The notes: generated by a model from the letters alone, not told the origin. 64,000 nucleotides of DNA from Hanleya hanleyi (GCA_036873755.1 JAVTVY010020541.1:1-64000); one strand, 5' to 3'; shown: positions 50,985-62,475, numbered from the stretch's first letter. A program made the numbers and translations.

Positions 50985-51981
50985 GAATTAAATTGAATTG
51001 AATTGAAGTTTATTCTCAGAACCAAGCATATAATGGTATGAGAATCTAATACGATACAATCATAATCATATGGCGACTGTCTCAGAATCAAAACATTTTG
51101 GAGAAAACAACAGATAAGAGTACAACAGATCACATTAGAATGATATGTAATACAGTAAAACGGAACTATAATAATATAATAATCAATATGGGAGGGATTT
51201 CTACTAAACAATACGTTTGACCCCTCTCTGTACAAATGTAGCTACTTTATTCAGCACACTGGCAGTTCTGTTAGCCATCATGGAAATGAACTTGTTTTCT
51301 GATGGTCTGGTCCAAAATTTAGCAGGAATAAAATCTTTTCTTAAATCTTGGAAGAAAGGACACACGAGTAGAAAGTGGTACTCGTCACCAATGGATGCTA
51401 AATCACAATATGTACAAATACGTTCCTCTCTCGGGACGTCTGTATACCTGCCTCTTACAACCGACAGTTTGTGATTATTACATCTGAACTTACACAATGA
51501 CAACGCTTTGTTGGTCGACAAACATACAAGATATCTTTCTAAATCAAATGACTGCTTGAATTCTTTGTAAAAAATGAATTGACTACAATCTTCATTAGCT
51601 GCACGCCAACTCTGTAAATACTGGTCTTCTAATTTCAACCTGACAACAGTGTTCAACCAATCAATACTTAAAAACGTTTGATTATCCCATATATAATTTA
51701 AACCACATGAAGTAAATATATGTTCGACATGGGAAATCCATATCGAAGCAAAACTCCCTGATCTATGAAGACGAAAAAGAAATTTATACACAAGGCTCGA
51801 GTATTTGTCAGAGGAACACATTAATAACTTTCCCCAAAATTTAACCATACGCAGTTTTATTTTGATAGATAAAGGGTAACGACCAGTTTCACCATAGACT
51901 AATGCGCTGGCTGTACTTTTGTTAAGTCTTAAGATGAATTTACAATAATGAAGTTGGAGTCTTTCTACTAGGTTTTCAAAT
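50985..51981 (-). mobile_element. 5'-truncated LINE fragment (3' kilobase)
   Basis: On the minus strand it starts abruptly near 51981 within the post-RT part of ORF2 (LVERLQLHYCKFILRL, GETGRYPLSIKIK). It continues to the C-terminus and a short 3' UTR ending in AATTC/TTCAA repeats at 50985-51005. It interrupts a relic GCGTT-type tract of the giant elements. Confidence 0.8.
51204..51980 (-). pseudogene. C-terminal ORF2 fragment of a LINE
   Basis: Open from about 51980 to the stop at 51204. The region has KFWGKLL, a CRFRCNNHKL-like stretch, and RGRYTDVPREERICTYC...GDEYHFLLVCP, a zinc-knuckle-like C-x2-C...H...C motif typical of the end of invertebrate non-LTR polyproteins. The catalytic reverse transcriptase is missing, so it is inactive. 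Confidence 0.75.
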
Positions 51982-52366
51982 CAAGCGTCACGATGGATTG
52001 GTGTCAATTCCATGGGATATCACGTGGTGATTTAGACCAATCAGAGCTTTTGAACACACTTTCGCTCTCTCTCTTTCTCTCTCTCTCTTGGGCGTTGAAG
52101 CAGATCGATAGGCGTTGGTGGGGGCTACGTTGTTACGTCCAAAAAAAGCAACCCTGTCCGATAGACGTTCACAGTCGACGTTAGTAGTATAGTAAGCGTA
52201 AATTCCTTAGTATTTTCAGGGTACCCGAAAAAGAGCGCCAATCGGGAACCCTCCAAATGAGGTAGAATTTCCTTTTATGACATCCAGGAGTGTGAACATG
52301 ATAGGACATGTACTGAAGTGTGACGTCATGTATGACGTCACTTCCGGTCTGCGTGAATCGGGCGTG
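51982..52366. other. Relic of the giant-element 3' flank, then unique DNA
   Basis: TTCCATGGGATATCACG, CAGAGCTTTTGA, a CT microsatellite and GGGCGTTGAAGCAG match the sequence downstream of the large genes (compare 25105-25180). Two GACGTCA-type sites occur near 52322-52338. Confidence 0.5.
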
Positions 52367-52480
52367 TGTATTCCTCCGCGGTGATGTGGTCTGGTGGTGA
52401 TGCGGTCTGCCTCCGCGGACAGAAAGTAGTCCCAAATTCTCCGGCATTCTCCGGCAATCTTCAGGGGCGAGAGGGCTCCC
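52367..52480. repeat. Element C left terminal repeat
   Basis: CCGCGGTGATGTGGTCTGG, GTGATGCGGTCTGCCTCCGC and AAAGTAGTCCC match A's left end; the middle part differs. Confidence 0.7.
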
Positions 52481-53020
52481 TAGTGTGCCGATTGGGTCGT
52501 ATGAGGTATCAATGTGAAGCATTCGTGAAGGGGCATCTGATGGGATGGGTGTGGTGTTGAAATATCGTCATTCTGCGCATGTGCGGTGGCCAAAGGGTAT
52601 GAAAATAGCCGTTTTGGAGCTAGGGGAGCCACTAATGGTCCAATGGGGCCATATGAGGTATCAATGTGAAGCATTCGTCAAGGGGCATCTGACTGGACTA
52701 GCGGTTCGGGCATTGTCGCCATTCTGCGCATGCGCAGACAGGGAATTGTTGGAAAAGGGTATGGAAATAGACTTTTTGGGATCTAGGGGAGCCCCTAATG
52801 GGCCGATGGAGTCATATGAGGTATCAATGTGAAGCCTATGTGAGGGGGCATCTGACTGGACTAGTGGCTCGGGCGTTGTCACCATTCTGCGCATGCACAG
52901 ACAGGGAATTGTGGGAAAAGGGTATGGAAATAGACGTTTTGGGATCTAGGGGAGCCCCTAATGGGCCGATGGAGTTGTATGAGGTATCAATGTGATGCCT
53001 ATGTGAAGGGGCATCTATTC
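52480..53020 (-). repeat. Subterminal 163-bp array of C, about 3.3 units
   Basis: Units near 52500, 52665, 52830 and 52990 with GGTATCAATGTGAAGC and TGCGCATGCGCA-type palindromes near 52575, 52724 and 52886. Confidence 0.8.
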
Positions 53021-53024
53021 ATGG

Positions 53025-53230
53025 GTGGGTGCATGTAAAACTTTCTCCAGAAAAAAAGCGGAAAACGGACTTTACTCCTAAAATAGGAGAAAACACCTAT
53101 CAACCCTAGCCAAAAGGGCTAATATTGGTCCCCGGGCTTAACGGGGATTGCCTATCAATAGAGTTATCTCCCCCTAGTTCCAGGGTTGGTGTATTTAAAA
53201 TTTTTCCTGAAAAAATACGGAACACGGACT
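53025..53230 (-). repeat. 147-bp unit copies of C left arm
   Basis: One full and one partial unit with AGCCAAAAGGGCTAATATTG and CGGAAAACGGACTTTACTCC. Confidence 0.7.
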
Positions 53231-53249
53231 TTATCCTAAATTACGGGAA

Positions 53250-53800
53250 AATGCCTCCCACTGGGAAACCTACTTCTATACATTTGCGGTATGGTTGTTT
53301 GGATTTGTTTTCTTAGTCTCGTCAAGACAAACATGATAGGAAGTGTCCCGGCACGAAACGGTGAAATTTTTGAAAAAAGTTCGAGGAGACCCATATAGTC
53401 CCATACTAGGGGTATAGGTCCAATGTTTGTCCCACTGGGAAACCTACTTCTATACATTTGCGGTATGGTTGTTTGGATTTGTTTTCTTAGTCTCGTCATT
53501 TAGAACACGATGGGAAGGGTCCCGGAGCGAAACGGTGAAATTTTTGGAAAAAGTCACCGAGGTCTGTATATAGGCCTATAGGCTGGCTATATGGGGAGTA
53601 TAGGTCCAACCTGGGAAATTCACACACGTTCATTGTGATATGGGCTGTTTCGATTTGTTTTTCAAGTCTCGTCATTTAGAACACGATGGGAAGGGTCCCG
53701 GAGCGAAACGGTGAAATTTTTGGAAAAAGTCACCGAGGCCTGGGTAGGCCCATAGGCCTATACTGCATGGCTATGTGTGTATAGGTCCATACGAGGTGGA
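53250..53800 (-). repeat. About 180-bp TATATGGG array of C left arm
   Basis: Units with GTCTCGTCAAGACAAACATG or GTCTCGTCATTTAGAACACG, GGTGAAATTTTTG and CACCGAGG, mirrored at 63420-63960. Confidence 0.8.
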
Positions 53801-54060
53801 CGTTTTGGGGTCTAAGTCCCTAATGATCCGATGGGGTCGTATGAGGTCTTATTTTGAAGCTGTCGTGGAGGAGCATCCGACTGGACTAATAGTTCGTAAG
53901 TGTTCAATATTCTGCGCATGCGCAGTCTGGCCCGTAGTATAGAAAGCAGGCATTTTGGGGGGTATGTGGGTGTGTGTTTGGGGTAGAGATGCACCGCCAT
54001 GGGTCCGAATGGGTCGTGGAGGATGATATGACATGTACAGACCTGTCTGTGTCGTTCATC
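53800..54060 (-). repeat. NRF1-like module of C left arm
   Basis: TGCGCATGCGCA near 53910 in the shared backbone, ending at GAATGGGTCGTGGAGG. Confidence 0.7.
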
Positions 54061-54074
54061 TCCGTATCTTTTCG

Positions 54075-54440
54075 GTGAGAGGAGCCTGTACTGGGGTTTT
54101 TCCCCACAATGGCGTTCACCTTCGGGTCTTTCCGGTCAACGTATTCTCCATTTTCCCACAATGGCGTTCACCTTCGGATCTTTCCGGTCAACGTATTCTC
54201 CATTTTCCCACAATGGCGGTGGATCCGCAATTATCCGCCATTTTCCCACAATGGCGATGTATCCGCCATTATCCGCCATTTTCCCACAATGGCGGTGTAT
54301 CCGCCATTATCCGCCATTTTCCCACAATGGTGGTGTATCCTCCATTATCCGCCATTTTCCCACAATGGCGGTCACCTTTGGGTCAACGTATCCGCCATTT
54401 TCCCACAATGGCGTTCACCTCCGTGTCTTTCCGGTGAGGT
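54075..54440. repeat. 38-bp YY1-like array, left arm of C
   Basis: Repeats of CGCCATTTTCCCACAATGGC with ATCCGCCATT between them. Mirrored at 62640-63100. Frames across it encode repetitive peptides only. Confidence 0.85.
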
Positions 54441-54655
54441 CCGTGAAGATGCGAATGCCACATTTTTGGTACCGTGCCAGGAGCCAGCCAGAGATGCACC
54501 GCTATGGTTCCGAATGGGTCGTGGAAGGTGTCAAAGTGAAGCTTGTGTGGGGTAGAGTCAGAATGGCGTGGTTTTAAATGCAAGTCGCGTCAATCTGCGC
54601 ATGCGCAGTTGGTTGTAGTAAGTAAAGTGGACATTTTCGGGCAGTGAAGGAAGGT
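54440..54655 (-). repeat. NRF1-like module adjoining the CRE array
   Basis: TGCGCATGCGCA near 54595, GGAAGGTGTCAAAGTGAAGC and AAATGCAAGTCGCGTC. Confidence 0.7.
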
Positions 54656-55250
54656 ATTTGGTGTAGAGAGGGGCCATTCTCAGTCCGAATGCGTCGTGTG
54701 AGGTGTCATGTTGTAGCTCTTGGGGTGTAGACCCCGATTTGAGGGATGTTCACGTCATCTGTGACGTCATTGGTGACGTCATCAGTACGAGTAGTAGCCA
54801 AAGTGGACATTTTGGGGCAGTGAAAGGAATGTATTTGGTGTAGAGAGGGGCCATTCTCAGTCCGAATGCGTCGTGGGAGGTGTCATCTTGTAGTTCTCGG
54901 GGTGCAAACCCCGATTTGAGGGCTGTCCACAGCATCTGTGACGTCATTGGTGACGTCATCAGTAGGAGTAGTAGCGAAAGTGAGCCTTTTGGGCCAGTGA
55001 AGGTTGTTATTTGGTGTAGAGATGGACCATCCGCGGTGCGAATGCGTCATGGGAGGTGTCATGTTGTAGCTCTCGGGCTGTAGACCCCAATTTGAGGGAT
55101 ATCCACAGCATCTGTGACGTCATTGGTGACGTCATCAGTACGAGTAGTAGCGAAAGTGGGCATTTTTTAGCAGTGAAGGATGTTATTTGGTGTAGAGATG
55201 GACCATCCGCGGTGCGAATGCGTCGTATGAGATGTCATATTGTAGCAACG
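54655..55250 (-). repeat. CRE array of C left arm, about 3.3 units
   Basis: 176-bp family in reverse orientation with paired TGACGTCA sites near 54760, 54937 and 55117. Confidence 0.85.
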
Positions 55251-55490
55251 CCCGTCAACGCCAAGCTTAACGCTTCATCGCCCTGGCGAAATAGCTCAGA
55301 AGTTCTGATTTTCTAGATATTCCATGGAATTGTCACAAACTGGAAATGCAGTGACGCCCGTCAACGCTTGTAGTTACGCCTTAACGCTCTAACATAACGC
55401 CTTGACGCCATGATATAGACAGGAGAGAGAACAACAACAACAACAAGGATGACACATGAGAGAACAACAACAACAAGAAGTTTTTTCATA
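55250..55490. repeat. GCGTT words and (AAC)n tract of C left arm
   Basis: Mirror of 61632-61865. Confidence 0.65.
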
Positions 55491-55493
55491 TAG

Positions 55494-55548
55494 TTTATTT
55501 TCCCCAATGTTGCATCATATCCACGCTGGGGGAGCCGCGTTGGGCATA
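55494..55548 (-). terminator. 3' hairpin and AATAAA of the C left large gene
   Basis: AATAAA (minus) at 55494-55499 and the CCACGC/GCGTTGG hairpin near 55518-55548; the stem has one C-to-T change at its base. Confidence 0.5.
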
Positions 55549-55797
55549 TTTACCATTCAAGAAGATTCTTGTCCAATCAGAGGCCACCATTTGCATGTTT
55601 CATATTCGTTCCTGTCCGTTAGATGTATTCTTGTCCAATCAGAAGTCTCCATTTCAGAAAGTTCCATCTTCGGCCATGTTCGCTCTGAACCGTTTATTCT
55701 AATCATCGTCGGGCAGCCCAGGATACCGTTGAGGCAACATATCCTCAGATAGTTGTTTGCGCATTCTGAGTATCTATCAGTGCATGGGTGAATACTT

Positions 55798-56726
55798 TCA
55801 TCCGATGGGGGGTGGTGGTCAGTTTAACCACGAAGAACGTAACATTGGTCATTATCTCCACTATCCACTTGGTGTTGGGGCGCTGTTCATAGGCCCATTC
55901 CAAGGGATCCACAGTGTCCAGTTGGGCCAGCATCGTCTCTAGCGACGCCCGATTAGTGATTGTGAAAGGATGGTCGTACACTGGGTTGATGGCACTGGAA
56001 TAGAAATAGCGCAATTCACCCGTCATCTTATGGCATAATATGTACCCAAATGCTACATTTAATGTGAAGGACGTAGGTTGATCATTGAAGATGGCATCCA
56101 TGTAGCTGCGTAGACGGGCGAGGCCAGTCAGTCGAAAATTGTACAAGTCCAATATAGGGCGATGACGGTGGAAACAGTGTCGGATCATGGACCAATGGCG
56201 TCGATACATCTCACTCACTGGATGATCTTCGGGTAAGAGATCAATGGGAACATCCACCGCATCTTCCAGAAAAGGTTCGTTGTTGTCAGGCGTATGACCG
56301 GGAACAGTAATGCTAGGGACCGACTGGATATCTAGGCTCTTCTGAACTGTGGGTATAGGCGGGCTCTCCGTGATCGCATCACCAGTGGCATTCGGTCTCT
56401 CCGGGTTCATCTTCAGTGAGTCTGTCCCTCCTGGGTGCCTCTTTAGTGGAAAGTTGTCCCTCATGCCGTGGTGACGGACCATGAATCAAGCGCTCATGCC
56501 GTCTTAACTGACTGGGTCGTTTGAAGAGTTGACCACATTCTTCGCATGGACGCTTGGGTGGCCCATGAATTGAACGTTCATGGCGCTGTAAATGATCCGG
56601 GCGCTGAAACGACAGTGTGCATATCGTACAGCTATACCGGGCGGTTCCGTCGTGCTTGGTAGCCTCATGGCGGCGCAAGTCGTGCAGACGAGTGAATGAT
56701 TTCGAGCACGTAGTACAAGTTAACAT
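55798..56726 (-). pseudogene. Large zinc-finger gene, variant 2, broken (element C left arm)
   Basis: The ATG at 56726 starts three intact C2H2 fingers and the linker. An extra G near 56394 shifts the frame, so the upstream part ends at 56379. The downstream frame (from about 56480) keeps the whole conserved domain, but an extra base in the final C run replaces the PIG ending and reads on to 55745. The TATA box is at 56771-56779. Confidence 0.8.
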
Positions 56727-56770
56727 CTTGGTGGTTGACAGAGTGTCTGATGAAACGGCCAGGCCGCTTC

Positions 56771-56925
56771 CCTTTTATAGCAAGCTAGCTGGTGATCTAT
56801 TTTTAGCACAATCAGTTCAACTTGGACGTCAGCCACAAGAACCCGGATGTAAGCGCGGACGTCAGCAACAAGAACCCGGATGTAGGCGCGGACGTCAAGA
56901 ACCCGGAAGTTAGAGGGGAGGTGAC
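56771..56925 (-). promoter_or_regulatory. TATA box and CCGG repeats of the C left large gene
   Basis: TATAAAAGG (minus) at 56771-56779; three CCCGGATGTA/CCCGGAAGTT repeats with GGACGTCA between 56820 and 56920. Confidence 0.65.
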
Positions 56926-57033
56926 CGGCCTATCGACCAATCAGAAACCATCATTTCAGTTCAATCTTCGTTCAGTGTAACCTAAACGTCTTCGGGCAAT
57001 CCATGATACTGAAGCTCGAAGCTCTTACTTCTC

Positions 57034-57315
57034 TCATTCAACACTGAGATCAATGTCCATCGACTCTTCAATCCGCGGCGAACCGACCTCCATGGGTTCA
57101 TCTATTCTCAGATGCATTCCGATAGAAACTGAAATATCCGGTCTCGAGAGTGGCGAGCGTGATCCGTGTATGACATTTCGGTGACGACTCAATTGACTGG
57201 GATGCTTAAAGGCTATATCACAATCCGCACATGCATGCATGGGTACTTCGTGGCGTGCACGTGTGTGACAACGCAAACTGTCCAGGCGATGAAAGCGCTT
57301 CGAGCAAGAGAACAT
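57034..57315 (-). CDS. Small C2H2 protein with defective first finger (93 aa)
   Basis: Mirror of 59793-60074. A 9-bp deletion after codon 3 relative to 23099-23386 removes one Cys of finger 1 (MFSCSKRF), so only finger 2 (CADC...H...H) is complete. A one-codon extension at the C-terminus follows from the changed stop context. The frame is otherwise open and acidic at the end. TATAAGAG (minus) is at 57360-57367. Confidence 0.6.
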   Translation of the reverse strand: MFSCSKRFHRLDSLRCHTRARHEVPMHACADCDIAFKHPSQLSRHRNVIHGSRSPLSRPDISVSIGMHLRIDEPMEVGSPRIEESMDIDLSVE

Positions 57316-57532
57316 ATCGGCTGTGGATCTGGAAATGATGAATGCCGTAAAACTTTCGGCTCTTATAGGCCAACATAGGAGTACCCGGATGTTCTACAGT
57401 CAGGGATGTACAAGAACCCGGATGTACCCGGATGTAAAAGTGCCCGGATGTTCACGAATGTACTACCATCCCGGACTTCTATCAGGCCCAGGTCCAGAAG
57501 CTCTCATGTCCTGCATGTGAATAGTCAGTCAT

Positions 57533-57820
57533 ATTGTGTGTGCGTGTGCGTGCATGTGCGTGTATGTGTGTGTGCGTCTGTGTGTCTGCGTCTGTATGTA
57601 TGTGTCTGTGTGTGTGTGTGTGTGTGTGCATGCCTGTGTTTGTGTAGGTGTGTGTGTGTGTATGCATGTGTGTGTATGTGTGCGGGTGTGCGTGCATGTG
57701 CGTGCGTGTATGTGTGTGTATGCGTCTGTGTGTGTGTGTGTGTGTGCGTGTGTGTGTGTGCGTGTGTGTGTATGCAGCATGTGTGTCTATACCTCTGTGG
57801 GTAGGTGTGTGTATGTCGCC
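57533..57820. repeat. TG-rich microsatellite of C left arm
   Basis: Shorter than in A and B; mirrored at 59290-59560. Confidence 0.92.
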
Positions 57821-59288
57821 GTGTGCCATGATACAGACAGATGAAAGGAACACCAGGGTACCAGGAACTGACCTTTGACCCCTACGCGCTAGCGCATATT
57901 GACCTTTGACCTCAGAAATTTGCATATCACGTGACAGAGGTCAAAGGTCAATGAGTGCACTTGGAGCTCAGAGCTCGGAAGTGACATTTGCATATGACCT
58001 CCGTGAGGTCACTTCCGCTTCCGTTCACCTGACCGGAACTGACCTTTGACCCCGGCGCCCTCCGTGTCACTTCGGTAACCTCCGTGACATCTTCGGCCAC
58101 CTCCGTGTCTCTTCGGTGACTTCCGTGACATCTTCGGTAACCTACGTGTCTTTTCGGGCACCTCCGTGACATCTTCGGTGAAGCATGTGCGTATGCGTGT
58201 ATGTGTGTTTGCGTCTGTGTGTATGCGTCTGTGCGCGTGTGTATGAGTCTGTGTATATGTGTGCATTGCGTCTGTGTGTATGTGTGTATGCGTGTATGCG
58301 TCTGTGTGTATGCGTGTGTGTGTGTGTATGCAACCACCACCACCACCACCACCACCATCACCACTACCACCACCACACACCACCGCACACCACCACCACC
58401 ACACACCACCACACACCACCACTACCACCACCACCACCACCGGGCCTTGACGCCCGTCAACGCCACCACCACCACCACACACCACCACACCACCACCACC
58501 ACCACCACGACCACCACCACTGGGCACACGTACCTGGTGCACCCTGTACCCGCATAGGGTACACCAGGGTGTGGGTGCAACAGGTACGTGTGCCCAGTGG
58601 TGGTGGTCGTGGTGGTGGTGTGGTGGTGTGTGGTGGTGGTGGTGGCGTTGACGGGCGTCAACGCCCGGTGGTGGTGGTGGTAGTGGTGGTGTGTGGTGGT
58701 GTGTGGTGGTGGTGGTGTGTGGTGGTGTGTGGTGGTGGTAGTGGTGATGGTGGTGGTGGCGGTGGTGGTGGTTGCATACACACACACACACACGCACGCA
58801 TACACACAGACGCATACACGCATACACACATACACACAGACGCAATGCACACATACACACAGACTCATACACACGCGCACAGACGCATACACACAGACGC
58901 AAACACACATACACGCATACGCACATGCTTCACCGAAGATGTCACGGAGATGCCCTAAGAGACACGTAGGTTACCGAAGATGTCACGGAAGTCACCGAAG
59001 AGACACGGAGGTGACCGAAGATGTCACGGAGGTTACCGAAGAGACACGGAGGGCGCCGGGGTCAAAAGTCAGTTCCGGTCAGGTGAACGGAAGCGGAAGT
59101 GACCTCACGGAGGTCATATGCAAATGTCACTTCCGAGCTCTGAGCTCCAAGTGCACCCATTGACCTTTGGCCTCTGTCACGTGATATGCAAATTTCTGAG
59201 GTCAACGGTCAATATGCGCTAGTGCGCAGGGGTCAAAGGCCAGTTCCTGGTACCCTGGTGTTCCTCTCATCTGTCTGTATCATGGCAC
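57821..59288. repeat. Central palindrome of element C
   Basis: TGTACCC 58545-58551 mirrors GGGTACA 58557-58563, giving a centre at 58,554. Outward: CACCACC/GGTGGTGG tracts, GGCGTTGACGGGCGTCAACG, a second TG/CA tract (58185-58335 and 58775-58930), a CTTCGGTGACNTCCGTGACA tandem repeat, AGGTCA and CGGAAGTG motifs, and ATATGCAAATTTCTGAGGTC. Confidence 0.85.
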
Positions 59289-59336
59289 ACGGCGACATAC
59301 ACACACCTACCCACAGACGTATACACACACATGCTG

Positions 59337-59373
<37 letters not shown>

Positions 59374-59560
59374 GCATACACACACATACACGCACGCACA
59401 TGCACGCACACCCGCACACATACACACACATGCATACACACACACCTACACAAACACACGCATGCACAGACACACACACACACACAGACACATACATACA
59501 GACGCAGACACACAGACACACACACGCATACACGCACATGCACGCACACGCACACACAAT
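59289..59560. repeat. CA-rich microsatellite of C right arm
   Basis: Mirror of 57533-57820. Confidence 0.92.
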
Positions 59561-59609
59561 ATGACTGACTATTCACATGCAGGACAGGAGAGCTTCTGGA
59601 CCTGGGCCT

Positions 59610-59792
59610 GATAGAAGTCCGGGATGGTAGTACATTCGTGACCATCCGGGCACTTTTACATCCGGGACTTTTACATCCGGGTATATCCGGGTTCTTGTAC
59701 ATCCCTGACTGTAGAACGTCCGGGTACTCCTATGTTGGCCTATAAGAGCCGAAAGTTTTACGGCATTCATCATTTCCAGATCCACAGCCGAT
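59610..59792 (+). promoter_or_regulatory. Promoter of the small gene, C right arm
   Basis: CATCCGGG words and TATAAGAG at 59741-59748, ATG at 59793. Confidence 0.6.
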
Positions 59793-60074
59793 ATGTTATC
59801 TTGCTCGAAGCGCTTTCATCGCCTGGACAGTTTGCGTTGTCACACACGTGCACGCCACGAAGTACCCATGCATACATGTGCGGATTGTGATATAGGCTTT
59901 AAGCATCCCAGTCAATTGAGTCGTCACCGAAATGTCATACACGGATCACGCTCGCCACTCTCGAGACCGGATATTTCAGTTTCTATCGGAATGCATCTGA
60001 GAATAGATGAACCCATGGAGGTCGATTCGCCGCGGATTGAAGAGCCGATGGAGATTGATCTCAGTGTTGAATGA
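59793..60074 (+). CDS. Small C2H2 protein with defective first finger (93 aa), right arm
   Basis: Same 9-bp deletion and C-terminal change as 57034-57315, so both predate or were copied across the palindrome. Only finger 2 is complete. Shares the acidic EEPMEVD/EEPMEID repeat. Confidence 0.6.
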   Translation: MLSCSKRFHRLDSLRCHTRARHEVPMHTCADCDIGFKHPSQLSRHRNVIHGSRSPLSRPDISVSIGMHLRIDEPMEVDSPRIEEPMEIDLSVE

Positions 60075-60194
60075 GAGAAGTAAGAGCTTCGAGCTTCAGT
60101 ATAATGGATTGCCCGAAGACGTTTAGGTTACACTGAACGAAGATTGAACTTTCTGAAATGATGGCTTCTGATTGGTCGATAGGCCGGTCACCTC

Positions 60195-60341
60195 CCCCCT
60201 AACTTCCGGGTTCTTGACGTCCGCGCCTACATCCGGGTTCTTGTTGCTGACGTCCGCGCCTAATTCCGGGTTCTTGTCGCTGACGTCCAAGTTGAACTGA
60301 TTGTGCTAAAAATAGATCACCAGCTAGCTTGCTATAAAAGG
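60195..60341 (+). promoter_or_regulatory. Upstream region and TATA box of the C right large gene
   Basis: Three CCGGGTTCTTG repeats with GACGTCC, then TATAAAAGG at 60333-60341. Confidence 0.65.
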
Positions 60342-60385
60342 AAAGCGGCCTGGCCGTTTCATCAGACACTCTGTCAACCACCAAG

Positions 60386-61312
60386 ATGTTCACTTGTACT
60401 ACGTGCTCGAAATCATTCACTCGTCTGCACGACTTGCGCCGCCATGAGGCTACCAAGCACGACGGAACCGCCCGGTATAGCTGTACGATATGTACACTGT
60501 CGTTTCAGCGCCCGGATCATTTACAGCGCCATGAACGTTCAATTCATGGGCCACCCAAGCGTCCATGCGAAGAATGTGGTCAACTCTTCAAACGACCCAG
60601 TCAGTTAAGACGGCATGAGCGTTTGATTCATGGTCCGTCACCACGGCATGCGGGACAGCTTTCCACTAAAGAGGCACCCAGGAGGGACAGACTCACTGAA
60701 GATGAACCCGGAGAGACGAATGCCACTGGTGATGCGATCACGGAGAGCCCGCCTATACCCACAGTTCAGAAGAGCCTAGATATCCAGTCGGTCCCTAGCA
60801 TTACTGTTCCCGGTCATACGCCTGACAACAACGAACCATTTCTGGAAGATGCGGTGGATGTTCCCAGCGAACTCTTACCCGAAGATCATCCAGTGAGTGA
60901 GATGTATCGACGCCATTGATCCATGATCCGACACTGTTTCCACCGTCATCGCCCTATATTGGACTTGTACAATTTCCGACTGACTGGCCTCGCCCGTCTA
61001 CGCAGCTACGTGGAAGCCATCTTCAATGATCAACCTACGTCCTTCACATTAAATGTAGCATTTGGGTACATATTATGCCATAAGATGACGGGTGAATTGC
61101 GCTATTTCTATTCCAGTGCCATCAACCCAGTGTACGACCATCCTTTCACAATCACCAATCGGGCGTCGCTAGAGACGATGCTGGCCCAACTGGACACTGT
61201 GGATCCCTTGGAATGGGCCTATGAACAGCGCCCCAACACCAAGTAGATAGTGGAGATAATGACCAATGTTACGTTCTTCGTGGTTAAACTGACCACCACC
61301 CCCATCGGATGA
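60386..61312 (+). pseudogene. Large zinc-finger gene, variant 2, two nonsense codons (element C right arm)
   Basis: The full 309-codon frame is preserved without indels from ATG 60386 to TGA 61310-61312 and keeps the PIG ending. Two Trp codons have become stops: TGA at 60917-60919 and TAG at 61244-61246. It therefore shows the original variant-2 layout (three fingers at about 4-25, 34-55 and 63-84, linker, conserved C-terminal domain; 308 residues) while being inactive. Both changes are G-to-A transitions. Confidence 0.85.
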
Positions 61313-61563
61313 AAGTATTCACCCATGCACTGATAGATACTCAGAATGCGCAAACAACTATCTGAGGATATGTTGCCTCAACGGTATCCTGGCCTGCCCG
61401 ACGATGATTAGAATAAACGGTTCAGAGCGAACATGGCCAAAGATGGAACTTTCTGAAATGGAGACTTCTGATTGGACAAGAATACATCTAACGGACAGGA
61501 ACGAATATGAAACATGCAAATGGTGGCCTCTGATTGGACAAGAATCTTCTTGAATGGTAAATA

Positions 61564-61616
61564 TACCCAACGCGGCTCCCCCAGCGTGGGTATGATGTAA
61601 CATTGGGGAAAATAAA
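61564..61616 (+). terminator. 3' hairpin and AATAAA of the C right large gene
   Basis: Hairpin 61564-61592, AATAAA 61611-61616. Confidence 0.6.
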
Positions 61617-61631
61617 CTATATGAAAAAACT

Positions 61632-61865
61632 TCTTGTTGTTGTTGTTCTCTCATGTGTCATCCTTGTTGTTGTTGTTGTTCTCTCTCCGGTCTATATCAT
61701 GGCGTCAAGGCGTTATGTTAGAGCGTTAAGGTGTAACTACAAGCGTTGACGGGCGTCACTGCATTTCGGAGAATTGGTGACAATTCCATGGAATATCTAG
61801 AAAATCAGAACTTCTGAGCTATTTCACCAGGGCGTTGAAGCATTAAGCTTGGCGTTGACGGGCGT
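61632..61865. repeat. (GTT)n tract and GCGTT words of C right arm
   Basis: Mirror of 55250-55490. Confidence 0.65.
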
Positions 61866-62475
61866 TGCTACAATATGACACCTCATACGACGCATTCGCA
61901 CCGCGGATGGTCCATCTCTACACCAAATAACATCCTCCACTGCTAAAAAATGCCCACTTTCGCTATTATTCGTACTGATGACGTCACCAATGACGTCACA
62001 GATGCTGTGGATATCCCTCAAATTGGGGTCTACAGCCCGAGAGCTACAACATGACACCCCCCATGACGCATTCGCACCGCGGATGGTCCATCTCTACACC
62101 AAATAACATCCTTCACTGCCCCAAAAGGCTCACTTTCGCTACTACTCCTACTGATGACGTCACCAATGACGTCACAGATGCTGTGGACAGCCCTCAAATC
62201 GGGGTTTGCACCCCGAGAACTACAAGATGACACCTCCCACGACGCATTTGGACTGAGAATGGCCCCTCTCTACACCAAATACCTTCCTTTCACTGCCCCA
62301 AAATGTCCACTTTGGCTACTACTCGTACTGATGACGTCACCAATGACGTCAAATCGGGGTCTACACCCCAAGAGCTACAACATGACACCTCACACGACGC
62401 ATTCGGAGCAAGGATGGTCCCTCTCTACACCAAATACCTTCCTTCACTGCCCCAAAATGTCCACTTTACTTACTA
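61865..62475 (+). repeat. CRE array of C right arm, about 3.3 units
   Basis: Mirror of 54655-55250, but with an internal deletion near 62350 that removes part of one unit. Confidence 0.85.
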
